A stretch of 20,796 nucleotides of DNA from Sedimentisphaerales bacterium. Its GTDB lineage: Bacteria; Planctomycetota; Phycisphaerae; Sedimentisphaerales; SG8-4. Location of the stretch: the NCBI GenBank assembly GCA_016928975.1, contig JAFGJR010000024.1, positions 1 to 20,796 on the forward strand. Reading direction: 5' to 3'. The notes beneath the pieces were generated by a model. That model was given only the letters and a program-made list of their open reading frames with translations. It had not been told where the DNA came from and did not search any database. Every line of letters begins with the position of its first letter. The stretch's first letter is position 1. Below are positions 14,822 through 20,796 of this stretch, one piece after another. The position numbers and the translations under genes were made by a program.

Positions 14822-16066
14822 ATGGACAGACGCCGAGTGGTCGTGACGGGCTTGGGTTGTATCACTGCGCTGTCTGAGTCCGTTGATGGTCTGTTTAGTG
14901 CATTGTGTGACGGCAGGAGCGGAGTCACCACGATCGAGTCCTTTGACGCCAGCGGTTTCGCTGTGCACTTTGGAGGCGAGATCAAGCAGTTCGATGTGAC
15001 CAGGTACATCGACAGGCGCGAAGCCAAACGCATGGACCGATTTAGCGAGTTTGCCGTCGCCGCGGCGATCCAGGCGGTGCAGGATAGCGGTCTGGATTTC
15101 TCCAGCGAGGACCCATACCGCATGGGTGCCATCGTTGGGACGGGGATCGGCGGGATTAAGGAAATCGAGGAGCAGCATGTCCGCCTGCTCCAGAAGGGGC
15201 CGAGCAAGGTATCCCCCTTCTGCGTGCCGCGGCTGATGTCCAACGCGGGAAGCGGCAATATCGCCATCCAGTTTGGCCTGCGGGGTCCGAGCTTCTCCGT
15301 CTCCAGTGCGTGCGCATCGGGAAACCACACGATTGGCGAGGCGTTCTGGAATGTCGCCAGCGGACGCAGCGACGTGGTCGTTACCGGAGGCTCGGAAGCG
15401 GCTCTGACCCCCATCGGTCTGGGCTCCTTCTGCGCCGCGCGATCCTTGAGCACGCGTAATGATGACCCTGCGGCCGCCTCCCGGCCGTTCGACCGCGACC
15501 GGGACGGCTTTGTCCTGGCCGAAGGCGCCGGCATCCTGATCATCGAGGAGTATGAGCGCGCCAGGAAGCGAAGCGCCCACATCTATGCGGAGATGCTGGG
15601 TTATGCCGCCACGGATGACGGGTATCACATCACCGCCCCGCTGCCCAACGGCGAAGGCGCGGCCATGGCGATGAAACTGGCCCTGGCGGACGCCAAAATG
15701 AACCCGGAGGACCTCGATTACATCAACGCCCACGGGACCAGCACCGAGTTGAACGACATTGCGGAGAGCATGGCCATCAAAACGGTCTTCGGAGAATACG
15801 CCTACAGGATCCCCATCAGCTCGACGAAGGGCTGCCTGGGACACATGCTGGGCGCGACGGCCGCCGTGGAACTGATTACAGCCATCAAGACGATCAACCA
15901 AGGCGTCATCCCCCCCACGATCAACCTGGAGAACCCGGACGAACGGTGCGACCTCAAGATGGACTATGTCCCCCGGACCGCCCGCGAGGCGAAGGTGAAC
16001 ACCGCTCTGAGCAACTCTTTCGGCTTCGGCGGCCACAACGCCTGCATTATCGTCGGCAAAGTCTAA
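14822..16066 (+). CDS. fabF: Beta-ketoacyl-ACP synthase II (FabF)
   Basis: FabF extends acyl-ACP by two carbons using malonyl-ACP. The 414-residue protein begins RRVVVTGLGCITAL and has the Cys-His-His set: C164 in VSSACASG, H304 in INAHGTSTELND, and H341 in STKGCLGHMLGA with K336. The C-terminal NSFGFGGHNACIIV gate loop is intact. The length is that of FabF. The ribosome site is weak (AGGAAAG about 13 bases upstream), consistent with translation coupled to acpP, whose stop is five bases away. It is the last gene of the operon and converges on the RACo-type gene after 38 bases, with no clear terminator between. Confidence 0.96.
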   Translation: MDRRRVVVTGLGCITALSESVDGLFSALCDGRSGVTTIESFDASGFAVHFGGEIKQFDVTRYIDRREAKRMDRFSEFAVAAAIQAVQDSGLDFSSEDPYRMGAIVGTGIGGIKEIEEQHVRLLQKGPSKVSPFCVPRLMSNAGSGNIAIQFGLRGPSFSVSSACASGNHTIGEAFWNVASGRSDVVVTGGSEAALTPIGLGSFCAARSLSTRNDDPAAASRPFDRDRDGFVLAEGAGILIIEEYERARKRSAHIYAEMLGYAATDDGYHITAPLPNGEGAAMAMKLALADAKMNPEDLDYINAHGTSTELNDIAESMAIKTVFGEYAYRIPISSTKGCLGHMLGATAAVELITAIKTINQGVIPPTINLENPDERCDLKMDYVPRTAREAKVNTALSNSFGFGGHNACIIVGKV

Positions 16067-16104
16067 GCCCCCCCTGCGTCAAGCCACGCCCGGCAGAAAC
16101 CCCG

Positions 16105-17700
16105 TTACGGGTCCAGGAACATCGCCTCGGCGAAGATCTCCGTGAAGTCCTTCTCATGGGCGATCTCAACGTACTGAATCCTTCGTGCGAGGCCGGCGGC
16201 CTTCTGCCGACATTCGTCGCTGAGCAAGAGCATCTGAGCGCCGGAAGCCGCCGCGTTGCCGACGAAATGGATACGATCGAGCGGCACGCTCGGCAACAGA
16301 CCGATACGGACGGCGCTGGCCGGCCGGATGTAGTTGCCGAATGCGCCGGCAAGCAAGACGCTCTGAATATCCGAGTCACGAAGCCCCAGCTTGTTCAGGA
16401 GGACTCGGCTGCCGGCCCGGATGGCGGCTTTGGCAAGCTGCATTTCGCGGATGTCGCGCTGCGTCAGGGTGACCGCCGGCTGCAAAGTCCTGGGATTGAA
16501 CGCGAGGCAGAATGCCGTCCCGCCGTCGCTTTCAATCATCCGCGAGGAGACGTGCCCCGGGAGCTGTCCGAGTTGCTCGCGCCCGATGAAGCGGCCCGTG
16601 GCGTCGATGACGCCAAGGTCGCGTAACACGGCCACGGCATCGATCAAGCCGCTGCCGCAGATCGATCGGGGCGTGGCAGCACCGATGACATCCAGGGAGA
16701 TATCATCGCCGCTGGCAACGACAGCCTCAATTGCCCCGTCCGCCGCCCTGCTGCCGTGCCGGATTCGCGCCCCCTCCAGGGCTGGTCCGGCGGCGCAACT
16801 GGCCGCGTACAGCATGCCCCCCATCCCCAGGATAAGCTCGCCATTGGTCCCGATATCGATCACGAGGGTCGTCTCGGCGGCGGACTCGACATCCACCGCC
16901 AGCGCGACCGCCGTGGTGTCCGAGCCCACGAATCCCGCGATATTCTCGACGCAGTGAATGTTGCCCGACGCGTTCATCTCCAGGTGCAGTTGCGCCGGAG
17001 GCACATCGTGAGCATCGACCGACCATGCCCGATACGGAGCCAGGCCAAGCTGCTCCACCGGAAACCGCAGGAAGATGTGATTCATCGTCGTGTTGCCCAC
17101 CACACAGGCTTCGTAGATGCTCGACGTCTCTACATGGCTCTGATGGCAGAGCTGGCGAACGAGGTGGTTGAGGCAATCGACAATGACCGCCTGCAGCTCG
17201 GCCAGATGACCTAGCGATTGGGCATAGTGGATGCGGCTGATCACATCATCGCCGAAGCGGGTCTGTGGGTTCAACGAGGATTGCGTCGCCACGCAGTGGC
17301 CATCCACCATGTCGATGAGCTTGGCAACTACCGTGGTGGTCCCGATATCCACGGCAACCCCCAGGACGGGGCCGTCACCAGCGATCTGGCGATACCTGTT
17401 GACAACCGTGGGCTCGATATCGCCGGCGGGACCAACGCCGTGTTCGAGGATTCTGTGCTCGTACAAGCGGGACTCCGGTGGGACCACGACCCGCAAATCA
17501 CGGTCGACAAGATACTGGCAGGCTCGCACGGCCTGCCCGGAGGGCTGCAATCGGACGGTGCACTTGCCGCAGGTGCCCTTACCGCCACAAGAGGTGGTCA
17601 GAATGATCCCCGCTCGGCTTGCGGCCTCGACCAGCGTGGCGCCCTGGTGGATCAGAACTTCCTTGTCATCGGGCTCGAAGACTACGCGGAAATGGTCCAT
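16105..17700 (-). CDS. RACo-type ATP-dependent corrinoid activation protein (2Fe-2S plus ASKHA domain)
   Basis: The 531-residue protein has an N-terminal plant-type [2Fe-2S] ferredoxin domain with C38, C44, C47 and C61 in the C-x5-C-x2-C-x13-C pattern. A linker follows, then an actin-like ASKHA domain with phosphate-binding motifs GVAVDIGTTTVVAK (about 114) and LVIDIGTNGELILG (about 280), and the RACo C-terminal region. Family members use ATP to drive reduction of inactive Co(II) corrinoid proteins to Co(I), repairing methyltransferase systems in acetogens and methylotrophs. No corrinoid protein or methyltransferase is in the window, so the partner is elsewhere. The ATG has only a poor ribosome site. 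The length is somewhat shorter than in some acetogen homologues. Confidence 0.85.
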   Translation of the reverse strand: MDHFRVVFEPDDKEVLIHQGATLVEAASRAGIILTTSCGGKGTCGKCTVRLQPSGQAVRACQYLVDRDLRVVVPPESRLYEHRILEHGVGPAGDIEPTVVNRYRQIAGDGPVLGVAVDIGTTTVVAKLIDMVDGHCVATQSSLNPQTRFGDDVISRIHYAQSLGHLAELQAVIVDCLNHLVRQLCHQSHVETSSIYEACVVGNTTMNHIFLRFPVEQLGLAPYRAWSVDAHDVPPAQLHLEMNASGNIHCVENIAGFVGSDTTAVALAVDVESAAETTLVIDIGTNGELILGMGGMLYAASCAAGPALEGARIRHGSRAADGAIEAVVASGDDISLDVIGAATPRSICGSGLIDAVAVLRDLGVIDATGRFIGREQLGQLPGHVSSRMIESDGGTAFCLAFNPRTLQPAVTLTQRDIREMQLAKAAIRAGSRVLLNKLGLRDSDIQSVLLAGAFGNYIRPASAVRIGLLPSVPLDRIHFVGNAAASGAQMLLLSDECRQKAAGLARRIQYVEIAHEKDFTEIFAEAMFLDP

Positions 17701-17729
17701 TTACGCTCATAGGCGTGCTGCACCATGTC

Positions 17730-17749
17730 CGGCCCGCCGAAACGGGCCG
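17730..17749 (-). other. 7-bp GC hairpin between the 26-residue gene and the corrinoid activator gene
   Basis: CGGCCCG (17730-17736) pairs with CGGGCCG (17743-17749) around CCGAAA. It sits 35 bases past the stop of the small basic gene and 30 bases before the activator ATG. No T run follows, so it may be a weak terminator or a structure in the activator's leader. Confidence 0.4.
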
Positions 17750-17783
17750 ACACTCACAGAACCCCGAAGTGGGTATGAAGTGG

Positions 17784-17864
17784 TTAGCTGATTTTATGCC
17801 GGATCTTCCAGCGAGTACGCCTCTTCTTGCTGCCGATCTTCCTTCGACGCCTTGGTTTAGCCAT
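17784..17864 (-). CDS. 26-residue very basic protein, probably ribosome-associated
   Basis: The product starts MAKPRRRRKIGSKKRR and ends in WKIRHKIS, with about 14 Lys or Arg residues in 26. GGAG lies seven bases before the ATG, so a translated gene is likely despite its size. A longer upstream reading in the same frame is hydrophobic and lacks support. Size, charge and the M-A-K opening recall tiny ribosomal proteins such as bTHX, actinobacterial bL37 and the COX24/mS38-type peptides, but I cannot match it firmly to any one of them. Confidence 0.6.
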   Translation of the reverse strand: MAKPRRRRKIGSKKRRTRWKIRHKIS

Positions 17865-17931
17865 GCACTTCTCCAACGGGAAGCCAAAAAATATCTCTAT
17901 TATGAGCCACGCGAGACTCGTATAATACTGT

Positions 17932-17941
17932 AGCATATGCT
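17932..17941. promoter_or_regulatory. Palindrome in a divergent promoter region, possible operator
   Basis: AGCATATGCT is a perfect 10-bp palindrome between the divergent 26-residue and 100-residue genes. A perfect TATAAT on the plus strand (17921-17926) lies six bases to its left but has no good -35. On the minus strand TTTACA and TACAGT, 18 bases apart, flank the palindrome and could be a promoter for the small basic gene. Confidence 0.3.
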
Positions 17942-18085
17942 GGACGCTCGTGTAAAGGGAGAAAAACCGCAAATGTCTTCGGCGGCCGAATCGGAGCGAC
18001 AGTGGATTGCTGCGAATGCCTGCGCGGCGTAGCCTGGGGAGAAACACGGCGGTCCGTGACGACCGCCATAGAATCGGGGTGGACT

Positions 18086-18388
18086 ATGATTCAATGCGAC
18101 AAATGCGAACTGTGCGAAATCGGTCCGGATGGACGCAAGATGTTCAAGTGCGATCCGTTCTCGACCATCAAGGAGGCCGAGTGCATCGCGAAGTGGCAGT
18201 TGATCCGGCTCGACATGCTCCTGGGCAGCTACCAGAGCATGCTCAAGTGGTACAGCAAACTCGGCCCGCTGCAAGACAAGATCTTCAAGTACGTCCAGCG
18301 TGAGATCAGCGATATAGAGGAATCCGACGGCTGGAAGCTCGAAGAGCCGGAGGAAGAGGGCGATTCAGATGCTCCGTGGCCTGTCTGA
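18086..18388 (+). CDS. Hypothetical 100-residue protein with N-terminal cysteine motif and acidic tail
   Basis: The name of this protein is unknown to me. It begins MIQCDKCELCEIGPDGRKMF, giving C-x2-C-x2-C, with two further cysteines (KCDPF and AEC) within the next 30 residues. The cluster could bind zinc or an iron-sulfur centre. A helical middle (about 40-80, rich in Leu, Tyr and Trp) and an acidic end (EEPEEEGDSDAPW) follow. There is no signal or membrane segment. I chose ATG 18086, preceded by GGGGTGG, because the extra residues from GTG 18002 look unconserved, though that GTG also has GGAG five bases upstream. Confidence 0.7.
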   Translation: MIQCDKCELCEIGPDGRKMFKCDPFSTIKEAECIAKWQLIRLDMLLGSYQSMLKWYSKLGPLQDKIFKYVQREISDIEESDGWKLEEPEEEGDSDAPWPV

Positions 18389-18517
18389 GGGGGGGCCGCT
18401 CCTGTTGTCGAATAGCCATTCGATCCGGTTGTGTGAGGTCCGCGGCATCCCCACGATGGGGGGCAACGCGGCATTCGGTTAGCGGCCGGTTTCCCCGATT
18501 ACTGCAATAAGTGTCCT

Positions 18518-19093
18518 GTGAGCACCGTCTTTCACCTGGTAAAAACACAGCAGATGGACAGCAGCGTCGAGTTAGCCCGAATCATCGCCGGCTGTAAATC
18601 GGGGGACGCTGATTGTTTTGCCCGGATTGTGGATCTGTACGCCGGTCGTTGCTATGGGTATTTCTACAGGCTGACTGGTGACCGCGATCTCAGCGACGAG
18701 TTGCTCAGTGAGCTCTTTATTCGCCTGGTCCAGAAGATCGGGTCTTACAAGGGTGGCGCGTTCGAGAGCTGGCTGTTTCGAATCGCGCTGAACATCTTTC
18801 ATGACCATCTGCGTGGCAGGCAGCGACGAAGAAAGCTGTTGGACGCCCGGCGGACCGAACTGGAGCTGGAGCCCGGTGGGACTCCCAGGTCCGACGCGAG
18901 CGATGAACAACTGGATAAGCTCCAGGTTCAACTGAACCGGTTGGACGCCGACACCCGGGAGTTGATCATGTTGCGTTATTACGCGCAGTTAAGCTTCAAG
19001 AAGATCGCCGAGATGCGCCGTGAGCCCATCGGCACGACACTATCCAAACTCCACCGAGGACTGAAGAAATTGCGGGAACTCATGGAGGGGTAG
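18518..19093 (+). CDS. ECF-type RNA polymerase sigma factor with adjacent probable anti-sigma
   Basis: The 191-residue protein has sigma region 2 (about residues 30-100: YGYFYRLTGDRDLSDELLSE, then ESWLFRIALNIFHDHLRGRQ) and region 4 (about 130-190: LDADTRELIMLRYYAQLSFK, then KIAEMRREPIGTTLSKLHRG). It directs core polymerase to a specific set of promoters. The start is uncertain: GTG 18518 or ATG 18554, neither with a good ribosome site; the second fits the usual ECF N-terminal length better. The stop is three bases before the next gene, and the third gene follows closely, so the three form one operon. The 129-base gap before it shows no clear promoter. Confidence 0.9.
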   Translation: MSTVFHLVKTQQMDSSVELARIIAGCKSGDADCFARIVDLYAGRCYGYFYRLTGDRDLSDELLSELFIRLVQKIGSYKGGAFESWLFRIALNIFHDHLRGRQRRRKLLDARRTELELEPGGTPRSDASDEQLDKLQVQLNRLDADTRELIMLRYYAQLSFKKIAEMRREPIGTTLSKLHRGLKKLRELMEG

Positions 19094-19096
19094 AGG

Positions 19097-19606
19097 GTGA
19101 ATCCAATGGAAGACCAGAGGCGCGAGAACCTGAGTGAATTGCTGCGGCAGTTTTTCGAGCCGGATCAGGCGAGGGCCGCACGCGAGGACATCCGGGCCGG
19201 CGACCGGCTCCTGGACGCCTGGGCGGCTCCAGGCCCCAGGCCCGAGACGATCGGGCGTATCAAGGATGAGATCACCGTGGCGCTCGTCAGGCGACACAGG
19301 ATCACGCTGACCTTGCGGCGGTCGTTGGCAGCGGCGGCCGTCATCGCGTTTGCCCTGCTCGGATTGCTCTACCGCGATGCGAGCCGCGGTCCGGATGTGT
19401 TTCGGGCAGGTCTGTTGCCTGCGGCCATCTGGGACAGCGAGGATATCGCCGCGGACGATCTGGACTTGGCCCGCATGACTGCCGAGGTCCGCCAGATTGA
19501 GGCGCAGTTGCAGGCGCTGGAAGCCGGAGAGGACGAGGCCAGTGGCACTATGGAGGAATTCGAGAGGGAACTGATGCAGATCGAAACCGAGCTAAGGAAA
19601 GGGTAG
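19097..19606 (+). CDS. Single-pass membrane protein, probable anti-sigma factor
   Basis: The 169-residue protein has a soluble N-terminal part (about 1-70), one transmembrane helix (about 76-92, SLAAAAVIAFALLGLLY) and an acidic helical C-terminal part (about 110-169) that would face the periplasm. This topology, directly after an ECF sigma gene, is that of a membrane anti-sigma factor. No zinc-type H-x3-C-x2-C motif is present, so it is not the ZAS class. The start GTG has GGAGGGG six bases upstream; ATG 19106 is an alternative three codons in. The next gene starts five bases after the stop. Confidence 0.72.
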   Translation: MNPMEDQRRENLSELLRQFFEPDQARAAREDIRAGDRLLDAWAAPGPRPETIGRIKDEITVALVRRHRITLTLRRSLAAAAVIAFALLGLLYRDASRGPDVFRAGLLPAAIWDSEDIAADDLDLARMTAEVRQIEAQLQALEAGEDEASGTMEEFERELMQIETELRKG

Positions 19607-19611
19607 CGCTG

Positions 19612-20439
19612 ATGCAGTCACGTCGGTTGGCCGCACTGTTTGCCGCTGTGGCACTGGCGGGGGGACTCACGACCGTTGGCCTGGCGACAGACGAGTCCAA
19701 GCAAACCAAGCAAGATATCTGGCAAGATGAGCCGACGGAGCCCCGCTCGAGCTGGTGGCGCCGCGACCTGACCGAGGAGACCGTGAACAAGATCCTGGAG
19801 GGGCTGCGCAAGCGCGATCCAGCCAAGGCCAGAGAGCTGGAGAGGCTCAAATCAAGGGACCCGGAACGGTTCAAAGCGGAACTGCGTGATGCCGGCCAGC
19901 CGGAACTCGACCAGATCGTACGCGATTATTGGGAGACGCGCCGTCAGAGGCGAAACGCCGAATTCATCGACTGGCTCAAGGACAACTACCCCCAACAAGA
20001 GCAGGAATTGACCTCGCTCAAGGACAGAGACCCGAAGCTCTACATCACCAGCTTCGAGCGCCTGATGGGCGAATATGGCTCCATCTTCGAGGCTGCCAGG
20101 TCCAACCCCGAGCTCGGAGCCATTCTCAAGGAAGACCATGATCTCAAGGGAAGGGTCGGCGAGCTGTGCAGACGGCTACGCAGCGAGAAGTCCGATGCCA
20201 AGAAACAGGAGCTGGGCGCCGAGTTGCAGGAGGTGCTCGCCCGGCGATACGACCTGATCGTGCGACGCAAGGAGATCGCCTGCGAGCAGCTTCTCAGAAG
20301 GCTGGATGACTTGCAGAAACAGGTCATCCAGAGCAAAGAGAACATTGCCCGGTACAAGGACCAGCAGGTCAAGCGGGAAAACGTCCGCCAGCGAGTCCAA
20401 GCCCTCACCGAGAACAAGGTCAAGTTCAAGTGGGACTGA
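19612..20439 (+). CDS. Exported charged helical (coiled-coil) protein of the sigma/anti-sigma operon
   Basis: The 275-residue protein has a signal peptide (about 1-26, LAALFAAVALAGGLTTVGLA), then almost wholly helical, highly charged sequence. Two related segments occur at about 60-90 and 125-150 (LRKRDPAKARELERLKSRDP and LTSLKDRDPKLYITSFERLM), and a long coiled coil at about 200-270. Arg, Glu and Lys dominate. Such a periplasmic helical protein beside an anti-sigma factor recalls the sensing role of CpxP/ZraP-like proteins, but I see no clear family motif such as LTxxQ. It is probably a sensor or regulator of the anti-sigma factor, by context only. Confidence 0.72.
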   Translation: MQSRRLAALFAAVALAGGLTTVGLATDESKQTKQDIWQDEPTEPRSSWWRRDLTEETVNKILEGLRKRDPAKARELERLKSRDPERFKAELRDAGQPELDQIVRDYWETRRQRRNAEFIDWLKDNYPQQEQELTSLKDRDPKLYITSFERLMGEYGSIFEAARSNPELGAILKEDHDLKGRVGELCRRLRSEKSDAKKQELGAELQEVLARRYDLIVRRKEIACEQLLRRLDDLQKQVIQSKENIARYKDQQVKRENVRQRVQALTENKVKFKWD

Positions 20440-20514
20440 ACCGGGCGAACCCGTCGCATCATTTCATTTGGACATTCGGGCTCTGCACCTTCGTGCTTGT
20501 TACGGACTCCGCCT

Positions 20515-20549
20515 TCTGATCTTTGATATTTGATTTTTGATGTTTGATC
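20515..20549. repeat. Tandem heptamer repeat TTTGATN
   Basis: Five consecutive 7-base units occupy 20515-20549: a degenerate TCTGATC, then TTTGATA, TTTGATT, TTTGATG and TTTGATC. The first six bases of the last four are identical while the seventh is different each time. The array lies between the plus-strand operon and the minus-strand genes at the window end. Confidence 0.8.
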
Positions 20550-20664
20550 TACGGCGGCGGCTCCGCCACCGCCTCCCACCATAGTCTCGGATCGTCCTTG
20601 CCTTCCTCAATCGACCAGAGGTCGTCGGCGTCATCAACCGGCTCGCCTATAGAGTCAAGTCGGC
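20549..20664 (-). pseudogene. Possible C-terminal remnant of a large secreted protein
   Basis: Read on the minus strand, just after the chagasin-like stop and in another frame, the sequence gives IGEPVDDADDLWSIEEG followed by DDPRLWWEA and a stop. From memory, the G-E-x-x-D-D-x-D-x-W-x-I-x-E-G-x-x-P-R-L-x-W order resembles the C-terminal end of large planctomycete secreted proteins. It has no start or ribosome site of its own, so it looks like a leftover fragment or the tail of a frameshifted gene. It could also be chance. Confidence 0.35.
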
Positions 20665-20796
20665 CTACGGTACTGTGACTTGGAGCGAGAAGGTCTTCAG
20701 CGGCTCCACCCCTTCTTCCCACGGCCTGCGATAGACGAGCTTGAGAGTCATCTGCCCTGGATGGACCGCCTTGAAATCGAAGCTTTCCCACCCGCC
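20665..20796 (-). CDS. Chagasin-family (I42) cysteine protease inhibitor, C-terminal fragment
   Basis: The last 43 codons of a minus-strand gene enter from the right edge. GGWESFDFKAVHPGQMTLKL is followed by VYRRPWE and then FSLQVTV before TAG. The F-x-F-K-A-x-x-P-G, L-x-L-x-Y and R-P-W-E blocks are the hallmark of chagasin-like inhibitors, small immunoglobulin-fold proteins that block papain-family proteases; the R-P-W-E loop touches the enzyme. The N-terminal loops are outside the window, so whether this is a free inhibitor with a signal peptide or a domain of a larger protein is unknown. Confidence 0.72.
   Translation of the reverse strand, partial: GGWESFDFKAVHPGQMTLKLVYRRPWEEGVEPLKTFSLQVTVP

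Noticed and set aside
17784..18047. Longer 87-codon version of the 26-residue basic protein.
   Set aside because: The extra N-terminal part would cross the promoter region, is unlike the basic peptide, and has no ribosome site; the internal ATG does.
20176..20582. Minus-strand frames opposite the exported helical protein.
   Set aside because: Shadows of a highly charged coding region; no start signals or family features.

Overview
The window looks like chromosome from a member of the Planctomycetota, probably of the Phycisphaerae/Sedimentisphaerales kind. This is an inference. It rests on the gene styles seen: a secreted GH78 rhamnosidase, two ECF sigma factors with unfamiliar partner genes, a Ser/Arg-rich plus Tyr/His-rich plus TPR secreted protein, very short basic proteins, and a C-terminal tail of a type I associate with large planctomycete secreted proteins. 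GC content is high and even. I saw no transposase, phage gene, tRNA, rRNA or CRISPR array.

Region 1 (1-5000, all minus strand) holds a ferritin-like gene that stops early, a secreted alpha-L-rhamnosidase with a near-consensus promoter, and a sodium:solute symporter. The symporter is coupled through a TGATG junction to a 61-residue one-helix membrane protein. Together these suggest glycan breakdown and solute uptake, but the substrate cannot be read from the sequence.

Region 2 (5035-7205, minus) is a compact set transcribed from a good promoter: an ECF sigma factor, a 103-residue unknown, and a 360-residue protein. The last carries an archaeal-type threonyl-tRNA synthetase editing domain joined to an unrecognised C-terminal half. 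This is the most unusual cluster in the window.

Region 3 (7206-9865, minus) is one large secreted low-complexity/TPR protein with its own terminator. About 540 bp without a gene separates it from the divergent fatty-acid operon.

Region 4 (10309-16066, plus) is the housekeeping operon rpmF-plsX-fabH-fabD-fabG-acpP-fabF. These supply ribosomal protein bL32, acyl-phosphate for phospholipid synthesis, and the initiation, malonyl transfer, reduction, carrier and elongation steps of type II fatty acid synthesis. A TTGACA promoter precedes rpmF and a probable second promoter precedes acpP.

Region 5 (16105-18388) has a convergent RACo-type corrinoid activator, a 26-residue very basic protein, and a divergent 100-residue cysteine-motif protein. 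Region 6 (18518-20439, plus) is a tight three-gene unit: ECF sigma, one-helix membrane protein (probable anti-sigma) and exported charged helical protein. The right edge holds a tandem heptamer repeat, a probable gene remnant, and the C-terminal part of a chagasin-family (I42) protease inhibitor that continues beyond the window.
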